From Streptomyces marokkonensis (GTDB lineage Bacteria; Actinomycetota; Actinomycetes; Streptomycetales; Streptomycetaceae): 64,000 nt of DNA. The notes below the pieces were generated by a model that was not told where the DNA came from, searched no databases, and saw nothing but the letters and a program-made list of their open reading frames with translations. Below are positions 43,522 to 52,503 of the stretch, one piece after another (the stretch's first letter is position 1; each line of letters opens with the position of its first letter). Position numbers and translations under genes: made by a program. Location: NCBI RefSeq assembly GCF_008312835.1, contig NZ_VSKS01000015.1:1-64000 (forward strand), in the 5' to 3' direction.

Positions 43522-44056
43522 CAGTGGAGACTCCCCTTATCGTTGGCGCTGTTGTGGCGCGCCGCCATGGCCGCCCCCTGCCGGACCCGGGCACACCGAT
43601 CGGGCAGGGATCTGTCCTGGTGCACGGCTCCGGTTGAATGCCGGCTGTATGTGTCAGGGCCGGCTGTTGGTCTTCGCAGCCGGTGTACCGCTGTCGGAAT
43701 TCACGAATTCCGCGTGGCCACGGAGGCTGCTGCCTTCCTCGGGTGCGCACGTACACCGGCCGCGGCACACATCCCGATGGCGAACGGGTGGGCCAGGAGC
43801 CGGCCTTGCGCGGGGGACCACGTCGTCCCCTGCCCGAGGACGGCGACTGTGCCGGCCGTCGGGCGACTTGACACTCATTGCGGTGGTGTCACGCAACAGA
43901 GGGAACCCTTGTCGTCACGCCCTGCGGGTTCGCCGTTCCAGGAGCGTTCCGCGTGCCCGCTCGGCAGAGACCGGGCCGGGCGTCCGGTCCGGCACGGCTC
44001 GGGCCGTCCCGCGCCGGGGCACACGGCCGACTCGCTTCGCCCTCGGAGCGGGCGCG
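43522..44056. promoter_or_regulatory. Leader and promoter region of the PKS operon
   Basis: A 535-bp stretch without a convincing gene between the PKS1 start and the end of the DUF4180 gene. It must contain the promoter of the leftward PKS operon unless transcription reads through from DUF4180. It holds the 18-bp palindrome at 43695-43712 and, near 43868-43896, a looser repeat TGACAC-N11-GTGTCA. I could not assign -10 and -35 boxes with confidence. Confidence 0.55.
43695..43712. promoter_or_regulatory. Palindromic operator candidate CGGAATTC-AC-GAATTCCG
   Basis: Perfect 8+2+8 inverted repeat in a locally AT-richer patch, about 175 nt upstream of the PKS1 start codon. Its size and symmetry suit a dimeric helix-turn-helix repressor such as a TetR-family protein, but no cognate regulator lies in the window. 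A shorter palindrome CGAATTCG lies about 35 nt upstream of the P450 start (45108-45115). Confidence 0.45.
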
Positions 44057-44464
44057 CTAGGCACGCCCTTTCGCGCTCGTGATCTCCAGGCGCGCATCGA
44101 GGGCTTCGACGTCAGGAAGGAACCAGATATGACTTGATGCATTGGATTCATGCACCAGAGCGCGCAGCGCGGAACTGGCCTCCATATGGCGAGAGATATC
44201 ACCGATGACGGCCAGCCGCATGCGGTAGTTGACGAACTTCTGCATGATTTCGCCAGCAATACGGGTGCCGAGCGAAAAGAACTTCTCGTCAAGGCGGTTC
44301 ACAGGCACGGCCACGATCTCGGCAGCGAACAATGCCGAGCCGATCAGGTCAAGTGCATCCTGCTCGGTGACCACGGTGGGCCCCGCCGGATCGCACATCA
44401 ATACCTGCACCCCGTGCCGTTCCTGCAGTACGTCCGTCAATTCCCAGTCCCCCAAGTGAAACAA
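44057..44464 (-). CDS. DUF4180 domain protein
   Basis: Small protein of up to 135 aa matching my memory of DUF4180: an early VLMCDPAGP strand, then EQDALDLIG, VPVNRLDEKFFSLGTRIAG, EIMQKFVNYRMRLAVIGDI, an ALRALVHESN helix and a final WFLPDVEALDARL. The family has no established biochemical role. The start is uncertain: the longest frame begins at TTG 44464 with a stop just upstream, and an internal GTG preceded by AGGAACGG (beginning QVLMCD) is equally plausible. It has the same orientation as the PKS operon but is separated from it by 535 bp, so membership in the cluster is doubtful. The base composition is less extreme than in the PKS genes. Confidence 0.8.
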   Translation of the reverse strand: MFHLGDWELTDVLQERHGVQVLMCDPAGPTVVTEQDALDLIGSALFAAEIVAVPVNRLDEKFFSLGTRIAGEIMQKFVNYRMRLAVIGDISRHMEASSALRALVHESNASSHIWFLPDVEALDARLEITSAKGRA

Positions 44465-45148
44465 TCATGAGCGCATATCGCCGGAGGAAACTAACACGCA
44501 CCTGTTCACCGGTCAACGCCGCTCAGGCCCCGATAAACTATCCAGCCAATGTGAGACGTGCAGGTTTGCCGACCGGCCGGGCGCTTGCCGCACGGTCGCG
44601 AAATCCGCTCGGGCGGTCGTCCCCGCGGGGCCTTCTCGCTGGTCGGGCGAGTGGCGGACGAGCCTGCGACGCGGCACCGGAAGGAGAGCGGGCACCCACA
44701 GCTGCGGAGCGGTTCCGGCCGGCCGGTGCGGGTAATCGCGCCAGAGCGGCTGGATGGCCGGAAATCGGCAGGCAGAGGTTCGGAGCCGGATCACCCAGAA
44801 CGCGGCGGCAGGCACCATCGACCCACCGGCCGACGGCCCGAAAGCCTGAAAGGCCGTGTATGGTGGCGGCCGCAAGCCTTGTTCATGCTCGAAACACGCC
44901 TTGTCTCGTTCCCACGCGCAGTAACCTCGACAAGCGCCCGTTGATGCGGGCCTCAGGCGTTTCAGGTTTTCCCGGCCGCTCACCGGAGCACATCTCACGT
45001 GTAAGAGCGAGGCCGGCTCCACTCGCCGCGGATTCCTTGCAGATCCAGGCGTTCAGTGATCGACTGCCCGCACCGGCTCCTCGCAGGACCCGTTCATGTT
45101 CGCGTACCGAATTCGTCGTTGAGTTTCAGTTGACACACGGGAGGAAGC
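44465..45148. other. Intergenic region upstream of the P450
   Basis: About 680 bp between divergent genes (DUF4180 leftward, P450 rightward). No open frame here has persuasive codon use or a recognisable protein. It must carry the promoters for both genes. Just before the P450 there is a CGAATTCG palindrome (45108-45115) and a clear ribosome binding site GGGAGGA. No other structure was recognised. Confidence 0.5.
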
Positions 45149-46378
45149 ATGTCCAGCGGCCACGGCGGCGCGGCTCCGCTCCAGATCGACGAGAAGGAGT
45201 TCGAGCACGATCCGCACGCGTTGTACGACGTGCTCCGCTCCGAGGCACCGGTCCGCGAGATCATCGCGCCGGGCGGGACCAAGGTCTGGCTCGTCACGCG
45301 CTTCGACGACGCGAAGTCCGTGCTGACCGACAACCGGCTGTCCAAGAACATCGAGGCCGGCCAGAAGGTCATCCAGCGGCACACCGACGGTGAGACCGGC
45401 ATGGTGTTCGCCAGCGAGCTGGCCGCGCACATGATGAACGCCGACCCGCCGGACCACACCCGGCTGCGCAAGCAGGTCAACAAGGTGTTCACGCAACGAG
45501 CGGTGGAGAAACTGGGCCCCCGGATCGAGAAGATCACCACCGAACTGCTGGATGCGATGGAGGGCCGGGACGAGGTGGACCTGATGGCCGCCCTCGCCTA
45601 CCCGCTGCCCATGGCGGTGATCTGCGAGTTGCTGGGTGTCCCGGCCGACGACCAGGAGCGTTTCAAGGGCTGGGTCCCCACCCAGCTCTCCGGCGGTGAT
45701 CCGGAGAGCATGGCACAGGCCACGACGGCACTGCTCGGGTACCTGCACGAGTTGATCGAGAGCAAGCGGTCCACACCGTCGGACGACGTGCTCACCGGTC
45801 TGGTGCGCTCCAGTGACGACGGCAAGCTGAACACCCAGGAACTGGTGTCGATGGCGTTCCTGCTGCTGGTCGCAGGCAACGAGACGACGGTCAATCTCAT
45901 CGGCAACGGTATGTACGCGCTGCTGCGCCACCCCGAGCAGCTCTCCGCTCTGCGCGCGGACCGCTCCTTGATGGCCGGGGCGGTCGACGAGCTTCTCCGC
46001 TACGAGAGCCCGGTCAACACGTCCTCGCTCCGCTTCACGACCGAGCCCCTCGAGGTCGGCGGGGTGGTCATACCGGAGGGCGAGCTGGTGGTGGTCGCTC
46101 TCACGTCGGCCAACCGGGACGGGTCCCAGTTCCCGGACGCAAGCAGCCTGGACATCCATCGTCAGGCGGGCCCCGGCCTGTCCTTCGGACACGGTATCCA
46201 CTACTGCGTCGGAGCGCAGTTGGCCCGGCTGGAGGCACAGATAGCCTTCGACCAGCTCATCGACCGGTTCCCGCACCTGCGGCTGGCGGCCGACCCGGCC
46301 GTCCTCCGTTGGCAGCCGGGAACGGCGCTGCGCGGGCTGAGGTCTCTGCCGGTGTCGCTCGGTGCCGAACGGGGCTGA
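45149..46378 (+). CDS. Cytochrome P450 (CYP107-like monooxygenase), 409 aa
   Basis: Soluble bacterial class I P450 of standard length. ATG 45149 follows GGGAGGAAGC. Visible landmarks are the I-helix oxygen-binding motif AGNETT (about 247-252), the K-helix ExxR as ELLR (about 281-284), the meander, and the haem loop FGHGIHYCVG with the proximal Cys near residue 352. The N-terminal half has the HTRLRK segment typical of CYP107 and CYP105 relatives, families that often hydroxylate or epoxidise macrolide and polyene scaffolds in Streptomyces. Because it borders the PKS operon, a late tailoring oxidation of the polyketide is the best guess. It needs a ferredoxin and reductase, neither of which is nearby. 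The gene ends in a strong hairpin 122 nt downstream. Confidence 0.95.
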   Translation: MSSGHGGAAPLQIDEKEFEHDPHALYDVLRSEAPVREIIAPGGTKVWLVTRFDDAKSVLTDNRLSKNIEAGQKVIQRHTDGETGMVFASELAAHMMNADPPDHTRLRKQVNKVFTQRAVEKLGPRIEKITTELLDAMEGRDEVDLMAALAYPLPMAVICELLGVPADDQERFKGWVPTQLSGGDPESMAQATTALLGYLHELIESKRSTPSDDVLTGLVRSSDDGKLNTQELVSMAFLLLVAGNETTVNLIGNGMYALLRHPEQLSALRADRSLMAGAVDELLRYESPVNTSSLRFTTEPLEVGGVVIPEGELVVVALTSANRDGSQFPDASSLDIHRQAGPGLSFGHGIHYCVGAQLARLEAQIAFDQLIDRFPHLRLAADPAVLRWQPGTALRGLRSLPVSLGAERG

Positions 46379-46500
46379 CTCCCCACCGGGTCGCCCGCGT
46401 GAGGGAGTCCGGCGTCGAGGGCTGTGTGCCTCGGCCGGCACGACCTGTGGTCGGCTCGCTCCTGGTGCTGACGCTCCCGGCCGGTGGCCGTTGCCGTACG

Positions 46501-46540
46501 GGAGCGTGACCGCGGCGGCACCACGTCGCGGTCACGCTCC
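46501..46540 (+). terminator. Terminator hairpin after the P450 gene
   Basis: Perfect 14-bp stem, GGAGCGTGACCGCG at 46501-46514 and its complement at 46527-46540, with a 12-nt loop. No U-tract follows, which is usual for actinobacterial terminators. It separates the P450 from the phosphopantetheinyl transferase gene. Confidence 0.8.
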
Positions 46541-46738
46541 CCACCCGGGGTGCAGCGGACGGGCGGCGGCGAGCCGGGCGCCCTGGCGACTCCCCGCGAC
46601 GCACCGGGCGGACGAGTTCGTCGGCCGGGCCGGGGAGCGCGGACGTACGCCGCGGAGAAGGGACGGGATCAGGTGGTACCGCGCGAACACCAGGGCCCCG
46701 ACCGCTGTGAGCGCGGCGCGTGAACACGGGGTGTCGTC

Positions 46739-47413
46739 GTGATCGATGAGATATTGCCTTCGCCCGTCGCCACGGGCAGCACGTTCGTCGACCACGACGC
46801 GGCGCTGGCCGCCCTGTACCCGCAAGAAGCCGCCGCCGTCGCGAGCGCCCGGCCGAAGCGCCGACGCGAATACGCGAACGTCCGCATGTGCGCGCGCCGC
46901 GCCATGCGCGAACTGGGCGTGCCGCCGGTACCTGTGCTGTCGGGCCCACGCGGTGAACCGCTGTGGCCCGATGACATCGTCGGCAGCTTGACCCACTGTC
47001 CCGGGTTCCGGGCCGCCGCCGTGGGCCGCTCCTCTGCGTTCGCAGGGCTCGGCATCGACGCCGAACCCAACCGTCCTCTGACACAGGACCTGCTGGAGTT
47101 CGTCTCGCTGCCTCAGGAGCGCGCGCGGGTGCACGCGCTGACGCGGTCCTCCCCCGACGTCTGCTGGGACCGTTTGTTGTTCAGCGCCAAGGAGACGGTG
47201 TTCAAAACCTGGTTCCCGCTCGCCGCGCGCGAACTGGACTTCACCGAGGCGGACATCCGCATCGACCCCGGCTCCGGGACCTTCTCCGCGCGCCTGCTCG
47301 TCCCGGGTCCCGTCCTCGACGGGGAACGCGTCGACGGGTTCAACGGCCGGTGGCTCTCCCGCCGGGGCATTCTGCTCACGGCGATCGCCCTGCGGAGGAC
47401 GACGGGGCAGTGA
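46739..47413 (+). CDS. Sfp/EntD-type 4'-phosphopantetheinyl transferase, 224 aa
   Basis: Transfers phosphopantetheine from CoA to the conserved serine of carrier proteins. The start is GTG 46739, opening with IDEILP, a typical N-terminus for the EntD branch. Motifs: RRREYANVRMCARRAM (CoA-binding region, about 40-57), GSLTHCPG (about 81-88), the Mg-binding GIDAEPN (about 103-109), and the catalytic FSAKETVFKTWFP (about 142-154). Length fits stand-alone PPTases. It follows the P450 in the same direction after 360 bp that include a terminator, so it probably has its own promoter. With at least eleven ACPs in the adjacent PKS, it is the obvious candidate to activate them, although EntD-type enzymes also serve siderophore synthetases elsewhere in the genome. 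Confidence 0.93.
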   Translation: MIDEILPSPVATGSTFVDHDAALAALYPQEAAAVASARPKRRREYANVRMCARRAMRELGVPPVPVLSGPRGEPLWPDDIVGSLTHCPGFRAAAVGRSSAFAGLGIDAEPNRPLTQDLLEFVSLPQERARVHALTRSSPDVCWDRLLFSAKETVFKTWFPLAARELDFTEADIRIDPGSGTFSARLLVPGPVLDGERVDGFNGRWLSRRGILLTAIALRRTTGQ

Positions 47414-47615
47414 CCGTCGCGCTTCACACGTCCATTGATCACTTCAGGTGATGAAGGCCTGACGCGTTGTCAGTGGCCCCTGTCATCATGGCGGTTGTCG
47501 GGGAGTGGCTGCCAGGGGAGGCCCGTATGCCTTGGGTTCGGTCGTACGCACGCGCTGACAGGCCACCGGTGCGCGGGCATGCCCAGCGGGGTCCGGGGCC
47601 GCGTCGGGACGGGAC

Positions 47616-48314
47616 GTGACCCGGCGGCGGCCGCCGGCACGGCGGCGTACGCGACGGACCGGCAGGAAGCAGCAGCGGGATGCCCAGCTGATCGGCTTCG
47701 CCGTGGTGGCCACCGCCGCCATCGGCCTGGCGGTGATGGTGGTCAACTGGCTGTTGGCGCATGGGTGGGTGCTCATCGTGCTCCTGGCGCTCGCCGCGCT
47801 GGTGGGCGCCGGCCGGTTCCACAACCGGCGGCAGCAGGCGCGCTGGGAGGCCGTGCGGGCCCGGGGTCTGCGGTTCGGGCTGCCGCAGCTGGACGCGCTG
47901 CACCACACCCGGTTCGAGGACGCGGTGCGGGACCTGATGCGCCGGGACGGCTGTCAGGATGCCCGGCGGGTCGGTGGGAGAGGTGACCTGGGCGCGGACG
48001 TCACGGCCACGGATCCGTTCGGGCGGCGCTGGGTGATCCAGTGCAAGCACCGCCGTGACGGTGCCAGGGGCGCGGCGGTGGGTACGCCCGAGCTTCAGGT
48101 GCTCAACGGAACGGCTCGGCAGGTTCACGGGGCGGACGTCGCGGTGATCGTGACGAACGGCCGGGTCACGGGCCCGGCCGTGACCTTCGCCGAGGAGCAG
48201 CGGCTCCATGTCGTGGACCGGCGGACCCTGGCTGTGTGGGCGTCCAGCTCACGTCCCCTGTGGGAGCTGCTGCGGGCCGTACCGCCCCCGCGTCGCCCGA
48301 CGTCTGCCGGCTGA
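47616..48314 (+). CDS. Membrane-anchored Mrr-type restriction endonuclease-like protein, 232 aa
   Basis: The N-terminus is strongly basic (RRRPPARRRTRRTGRK), followed by two hydrophobic spans (about 25-48 and 51-64). The cytoplasmic C-terminal domain matches the Mrr catalytic fold: LHHTRFEDAVRDLMRRDG, GGRGDLGADV with the metal-binding Asp, then VIQCKH as the QxK half of the PD-(D/E)xK site, and VAVIVTNGRVT, RLHVVDRRTLAVW at the end. Such proteins resemble type IV modification-dependent nucleases, but the membrane-anchored subgroup common in actinomycetes has no settled role. The GTG start at 47616 is chosen as the first codon compatible with the basic leader; RBS is weak. The gene is followed by a hairpin at 48323. 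Nothing links it to the PKS. Confidence 0.85.
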   Translation: MTRRRPPARRRTRRTGRKQQRDAQLIGFAVVATAAIGLAVMVVNWLLAHGWVLIVLLALAALVGAGRFHNRRQQARWEAVRARGLRFGLPQLDALHHTRFEDAVRDLMRRDGCQDARRVGGRGDLGADVTATDPFGRRWVIQCKHRRDGARGAAVGTPELQVLNGTARQVHGADVAVIVTNGRVTGPAVTFAEEQRLHVVDRRTLAVWASSSRPLWELLRAVPPPRRPTSAG

Positions 48315-48322
48315 CCGCGCGG

Positions 48323-48348
48323 CCTGCCCGCTCACGCGGACGGGCAGG
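48323..48348 (+). terminator. Hairpin after the Mrr-type gene
   Basis: CCTGCCCG at 48323-48330 pairs perfectly with CGGGCAGG at 48341-48348, with a 10-nt loop and GGCCTTT beyond. It lies 9 nt after the stop codon, a position suited to a terminator. Confidence 0.6.
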
Positions 48349-48816
48349 GGCCTTTACGGGAGGCTCCCCAGGGCGTCCGCTCCATCGTCATTGGGCCGAC
48401 GAATGACGACGCCTTGCGCTGGTTGACACGCGTTGACGAGCGACAGCAGACTCAGGCAGGTACACGTCAAACAGCGGGGTCAGGTGGATGCAGAGACCGC
48501 ATGTCCCCATCCTTGCCACCTGGTCCCCCCATGCGATCGGGGCACCGCGTCGAGCCGTCACCCGTGGTGGGGCCGCCGGCCCCGGCGTCGGGCCGCACTC
48601 GCTTGGTCATTTCGCCCACCACGCCGGGACCCCGGACACGGCGTCCCCTCCACCTCGAACCCCGGAGCACCCGGTTCGGGTCCGCGGCCGGCTGTGGCCG
48701 CTGATCCCGGTGACTGTTCCGGCCGGGTCCCGGCTGCGGACTCTGACGCCGTTCCGCTCCAGGCTCCGCCCTCCGCCCGACCGGCAGCCTTCTCCCTCAC
48801 GGAAGGAATACCGCCC
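48349..48816. other. Intergenic region upstream of the M23 peptidase
   Basis: About 470 bp with no convincing gene. An open frame in phase with the peptidase continues through it, but its residue composition is unlike a protein and the signal peptide begins only at 48817. It presumably carries the peptidase promoter; no consensus boxes were assigned. Confidence 0.45.
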
Positions 48817-49908
48817 ATGCTGTCCGCACTGTCCATGAGAACCACCGTCACCGCCCTTGCCCTCACCGGTCTGCTCGCCGCCGCGCCCTCGGCGCCGGCG
48901 GCCGACCGGGACTCGTCCACGACTCCGGTAGCCGCCGACAGGTCGCCGTCCCCCGACGTCACCGCGAAGATGTCCGACGCCGTCGCCGACCGTCTCGGCA
49001 CCGGCCGCGAGGCACTGGTCGACGCCGTCTCCACGGACGTCCTCTCCCGGTCCCACGACGCCAAGGGACTCGACCCCGGGACAGCCGTCGCCGAGCTCGC
49101 CGACGAGGGCCGCGAGGTGGTCGTCGACGTGCGCACCGTGTCACGCGACTGGGCCCGTGGCGTCGCCTACGTCGAGGCGTCGCGCGCGCAGCACGGCGAG
49201 CCGGAGGGCTGGCTCTACATCGCCCACCGCAAGGACGGGCAATGGATCTCGGGCCTCGAAGGCGACCGCGAGTTCGCCGACCACGTGGCCCGGTCCCCGC
49301 TGGTCGGCAAGGCGGAACGGCGGACCATGACGGCGTACGCCGAGCACAAGGCGACACCCGAGACGCAGGTGTCACCGGCCGGCGCCCAGGCCAACACCAA
49401 CGGGCTGCTGCTGCCCTGGATGCCCGACTACTACATGACCCTGACCGGTGGGGCGCACTCCCACGACGGCGCGACCGGTTACTGGAGCGCCCTCGACTTC
49501 GCCGGTGGCAACGCCAGCGGGCGGGTCCGTTCGTCCCGCGAGGGCACGGCGACCTCGATGTGCGGCCCCGGCGGCGGCTGGACCCGGGTGATCCACCCCG
49601 GTGGCTTCTCCACGGACTACTACCACATGGTGAACGCGACCTACTACAACGGGACGGCGATCTCCAGCAGTGCCCTGCTCGGCACCATCGGTACCGACAC
49701 CTGTGCCGGCGGTTCCGCGACCGGGGCCCACGTGCACTGGAGCCTGCGCACGTACGACGCCAACTATGCCGGTCAGTACACCTGGTTGAACGGCCGCACC
49801 ATCGGCGGCTGGACATGGTGGAACGGCTCCAGCCAGTACTCCGGCTGCGGCACCCGTCTCGGCTACACGGCCTGCCCCGGCACCGCGATCTACAACCGCA
49901 CCAGCTGA
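48817..49908 (+). CDS. Secreted M23 family (beta-lytic type) metallopeptidase, 363 aa
   Basis: Probable extracellular cell-wall peptidase. ATG 48817 is preceded by GGAAGGA; a second ATG lies six codons on. Residues 1-30 form a Sec signal (TTVTALALTGLLAAAPSAPA). A propeptide-like region of about 160 residues follows. The catalytic domain starts near residue 190: GGAHSHDG with the first zinc His and a later SALDFAGG Asp, WTRVIHPGGFSTDYYHMVN, and GAHVHWSLR with the HxH zinc/catalytic pair. Four cysteines (CGPGG, DTCAGG, SGCGTR, TACPG) suggest two disulfides. The layout resembles beta-lytic metalloendopeptidase of Lysobacter (M23A), which cleaves glycine-rich and peptidoglycan peptides. The gene is monocistronic and ends at a strong hairpin. 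Confidence 0.9.
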   Translation: MLSALSMRTTVTALALTGLLAAAPSAPAADRDSSTTPVAADRSPSPDVTAKMSDAVADRLGTGREALVDAVSTDVLSRSHDAKGLDPGTAVAELADEGREVVVDVRTVSRDWARGVAYVEASRAQHGEPEGWLYIAHRKDGQWISGLEGDREFADHVARSPLVGKAERRTMTAYAEHKATPETQVSPAGAQANTNGLLLPWMPDYYMTLTGGAHSHDGATGYWSALDFAGGNASGRVRSSREGTATSMCGPGGGWTRVIHPGGFSTDYYHMVNATYYNGTAISSSALLGTIGTDTCAGGSATGAHVHWSLRTYDANYAGQYTWLNGRTIGGWTWWNGSSQYSGCGTRLGYTACPGTAIYNRTS

Positions 49909-49966
49909 CGAGCGATCAGGCAGGCCGCAGGGGGCGCACCGGCCGCGCAGGGCCCTGAAAGCGGCT

Positions 49967-50003
49967 CGGGCGGCGCCCGCGTGGTGAGCGCGGGCGCCGC
50001 CCG
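49967..50003. terminator. Bidirectional terminator hairpin between convergent genes
   Basis: Perfect 15-bp GC-rich stem (CGGGCGGCGCCCGCG at 49967-49981 and complement at 49989-50003) with a 7-nt loop. It sits between the stop of the M23 peptidase and the stop of the leftward TerD-like gene, so it can serve both. Confidence 0.8.
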
Positions 50004-50099
50004 GGGCGACGTCGACGGCGAGGAAAGCGAAAGAACTTGTTTCGGAAGAGGAATGAGAAGGAAGCCCTTTCATGGCCTCGCCGTGGTCAACGCTAGCAC

Positions 50100-52271
50100 T
50101 CAGCCCGGGATCAAGTCGCGTGCATTATCGAGGGTGATGACCCGGGAGTCCGGATGCAGGCCCTCGGGACGTTCGAGACCGATGTACGTCACGGGCTCGT
50201 CCGGGACCCGCTCGCCGTCCCACAGCTCCACGGCCGTGGTGCGGACGGACATCAGGCCGATCAGGTACCGCACCGTCAGGTACTCGCGCTCCACGACGGC
50301 GCGCACCACCTTCGACACCGATATCTGGTTCTCCTCGACGCGGTTGGCCGACGAGATGCCCTTCAGATGGAGGTGCAGCCACTTCGCGCGCCACCGGCCG
50401 TCCTCCTCGCGCCGGAACACCAGGGGCAGCGCCACTCGGCCCGCCCCGCGGAGCTCCGATTTCATACGCACCGTGCGCGGTTCGAACGGCCTGCCCTTCT
50501 GCTCGCCGTCACGCAGCATGAAACCGAAGAACGACTCCTCGACCTCCTCGAAGCTCTCGCCGGCGTAGATGTTGACCTGCGGAACGATCACTGGGCTTCG
50601 TACCCGGTCCAGGGACAGGTTGATGAATTCCGAGGCCCCGTCCGGCGCCTCGGTGACATCGCCCGAGTGCTCGCCCCCGACAGCCGTGAGGGACGTGTAG
50701 GAGAGCCAGGAGTCGGTGCTGTAGTCGGAGCGGAGAAGCAGCGCCGAGAGATCGTAGTCGGTCCGCCTCTCGGTCTCCTTCCAGTACACGAAGAAGCGCA
50801 ACTGCTCACCGTCGACAGGCGAGAGAGAACCTCGCGGCAGTACGCCCAGCCCGGCCGCGGACGCCCTGCCGCTGAGCGGGAGCGCCACATCGAGGACATC
50901 GGGATCGAGGAGCAGCCGAGCCGGCGCGGGGAGTCTCCGGCGTATCTCGGCGTCGAGGGCGGCGATCAGCCGGTCGCGGTCGGTGGCGGGAACCGGCGGC
51001 CGGACGTCTGACGCGACCCAGAGGCCGCCCCGTCGGTTGACGAAGACGCGGGGTTTGTCGCTCTCCCCCTCCCGGTTCTGGAAGTGCTCGCGGACCGAGA
51101 GCACGACCCGGCCGGAGACCTCGGGGGCGACCCGGATCGCGGCGGCCACGACCGCGTCCCGCTCCTCCTGACCGGCGGCGACGCGCAGCAGGAGATCCAG
51201 GGCGCGGAACAGCTTGCCGGGAGCGGATTCCAGCAGCCGCACGGCACCGAGGACGTCGGACGCGTCGAGCAGCCTCTCGACGCGGCTGTCGAAGGACCGC
51301 GCGTCCTTCTCGCCCCGGGCCACGGCGAACACGTCGGCCGCGTGCGGCCAGCGCGGGTACTCGTGCGGGTGGAGACGCTCCCCGAGTCGCTTGAAGGGTT
51401 CGCGGTACGCCTGTACATCGGCCAGCTTGGCGGGGTTCGCCGCGACCACGGCATCGAGGCCCGCGAGCAGCGCACGGCGGACCGGCCGCGGAAGAGCCCG
51501 AAACCGGGTCGGCTCCTGCAGCGTCACGTCGCCGCCCGAGAACGCACAGGCCAGCCGCAGCACATCGACGACCGTGTCCAGCAGGAGGTCCGCGCCGACA
51601 GCGAGACGGGCCTTGTTGACGACCGCACGGTTCTCCCTGACCGGGATCGAGTCCGGCTGAGGGCCGAGCGCGCACCGCTCGGCGAGGGTCTCGAGGTCGC
51701 TCAGGTGATCTTCGCCCAGTGGCGTCGTACTACCCGCCAAGGCCAGGTACAGGTCCGTGACTTCGTCGTCCAGGTCCCGCCCGAGGTGCAGGACGGTCAC
51801 CCGGTCACTCGCCGAGGCGATCAGCTCGTCCTGCGCGGCGAGCATCTCCTCATAGGTGTGCTGATAGCGGCCGTACGTGGGGAGACTGAGCAGGTTCAGC
51901 ACTCCGCGCGCCAACTGGGTCAGTACGTTGTCCCGCGACGTGTCGTCACCGAGGGCCTTCACGACACACCGCATCCAGAACTCCTCGGTGTCCGGCACGT
52001 TCGCCGGGAAGTCGATGAAGTACGAGTTGTGCCGGACGTGGTCGCCCACCATCTCGCTCACGATGCGCAGCGTCCGCTCGGCGGTGCGCAGGACCGCGGC
52101 CTCGGACAGTCCGGACAAGTGCTCCAGCAGCTCCACCGAGAGCTTGAAGCCCACGGATGTCAGCGCCGCGTCGAACTGCCTTGCGGTGGCGGCGCCTTCT
52201 CCGGCGGAGCCCTTGGGGAAGGGAATGCGGTGGGTGTGCCGGATGACCAGTGGTTCGAGATCGTGCGCCAT
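50100..52271 (-). CDS. Large protein with C-terminal TerD-like domain, 723 aa
   Basis: A long, mostly helical N-terminal part (about 1-430) that I do not recognise, then a segment resembling the TerD/CABP fold (about 490-620): FFVYWKETERRTDYDLSALLL, GEHSGDVTEAPDGASEFINL and VNIYAGESFEEVEESFFGFM. TerD proteins bind calcium through Asp-rich loops and belong to tellurite, phage and chemical stress systems; the Asp residues in DYDLS and HSGDV fit that. No signal peptide or membrane span was seen. The start is taken at ATG 52271 (AHDLEPLVIRH); the frame stays open to GTG 52343, and neither has a good ribosome site. It is transcribed alone and faces the M23 gene. No other ter genes are nearby, so function is unassigned. 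Confidence 0.8.
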   Translation of the reverse strand: MAHDLEPLVIRHTHRIPFPKGSAGEGAATARQFDAALTSVGFKLSVELLEHLSGLSEAAVLRTAERTLRIVSEMVGDHVRHNSYFIDFPANVPDTEEFWMRCVVKALGDDTSRDNVLTQLARGVLNLLSLPTYGRYQHTYEEMLAAQDELIASASDRVTVLHLGRDLDDEVTDLYLALAGSTTPLGEDHLSDLETLAERCALGPQPDSIPVRENRAVVNKARLAVGADLLLDTVVDVLRLACAFSGGDVTLQEPTRFRALPRPVRRALLAGLDAVVAANPAKLADVQAYREPFKRLGERLHPHEYPRWPHAADVFAVARGEKDARSFDSRVERLLDASDVLGAVRLLESAPGKLFRALDLLLRVAAGQEERDAVVAAAIRVAPEVSGRVVLSVREHFQNREGESDKPRVFVNRRGGLWVASDVRPPVPATDRDRLIAALDAEIRRRLPAPARLLLDPDVLDVALPLSGRASAAGLGVLPRGSLSPVDGEQLRFFVYWKETERRTDYDLSALLLRSDYSTDSWLSYTSLTAVGGEHSGDVTEAPDGASEFINLSLDRVRSPVIVPQVNIYAGESFEEVEESFFGFMLRDGEQKGRPFEPRTVRMKSELRGAGRVALPLVFRREEDGRWRAKWLHLHLKGISSANRVEENQISVSKVVRAVVEREYLTVRYLIGLMSVRTTAVELWDGERVPDEPVTYIGLERPEGLHPDSRVITLDNARDLIPG

Positions 52272-52503
52272 TCGGGAATGATCGCAGGACCGTACGAAAC
52301 GGCGCACGGGAGTTTTCCGTACGCGCTCTGGCGTCGCGTTCACATCTACCGCATCAAGTGCGGCTCAGGCGCGGCCGGAGAAGGGCGCCGGCCGGCCAGG
52401 GGCCCCTGCGGTCGTTGGCAAGGGCGAGGCAGATGCCGATCCGGCCGGTTCTGCCTCCGCCCCACGACGAGCTGATGTCCAGGTCCAGCCCGTCCGTGCG
52501 CCG

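Noticed and set aside
43868-43896. TTGACA at 43868 as a -35 box of a rightward promoter
   Set aside because: No acceptable -10 element follows at 16-19 nt and no rightward gene starts nearby.
44513-45022. Possible 169-aa gene on the minus strand between DUF4180 and the P450
   Set aside because: No ribosome site, no recognisable family, and composition typical of chance frames.
48433-48816. In-frame N-terminal extension of the M23 peptidase
   Set aside because: It has no protein-like composition and would bury the signal peptide; GGAAGGA and ATG at 48817 fit.
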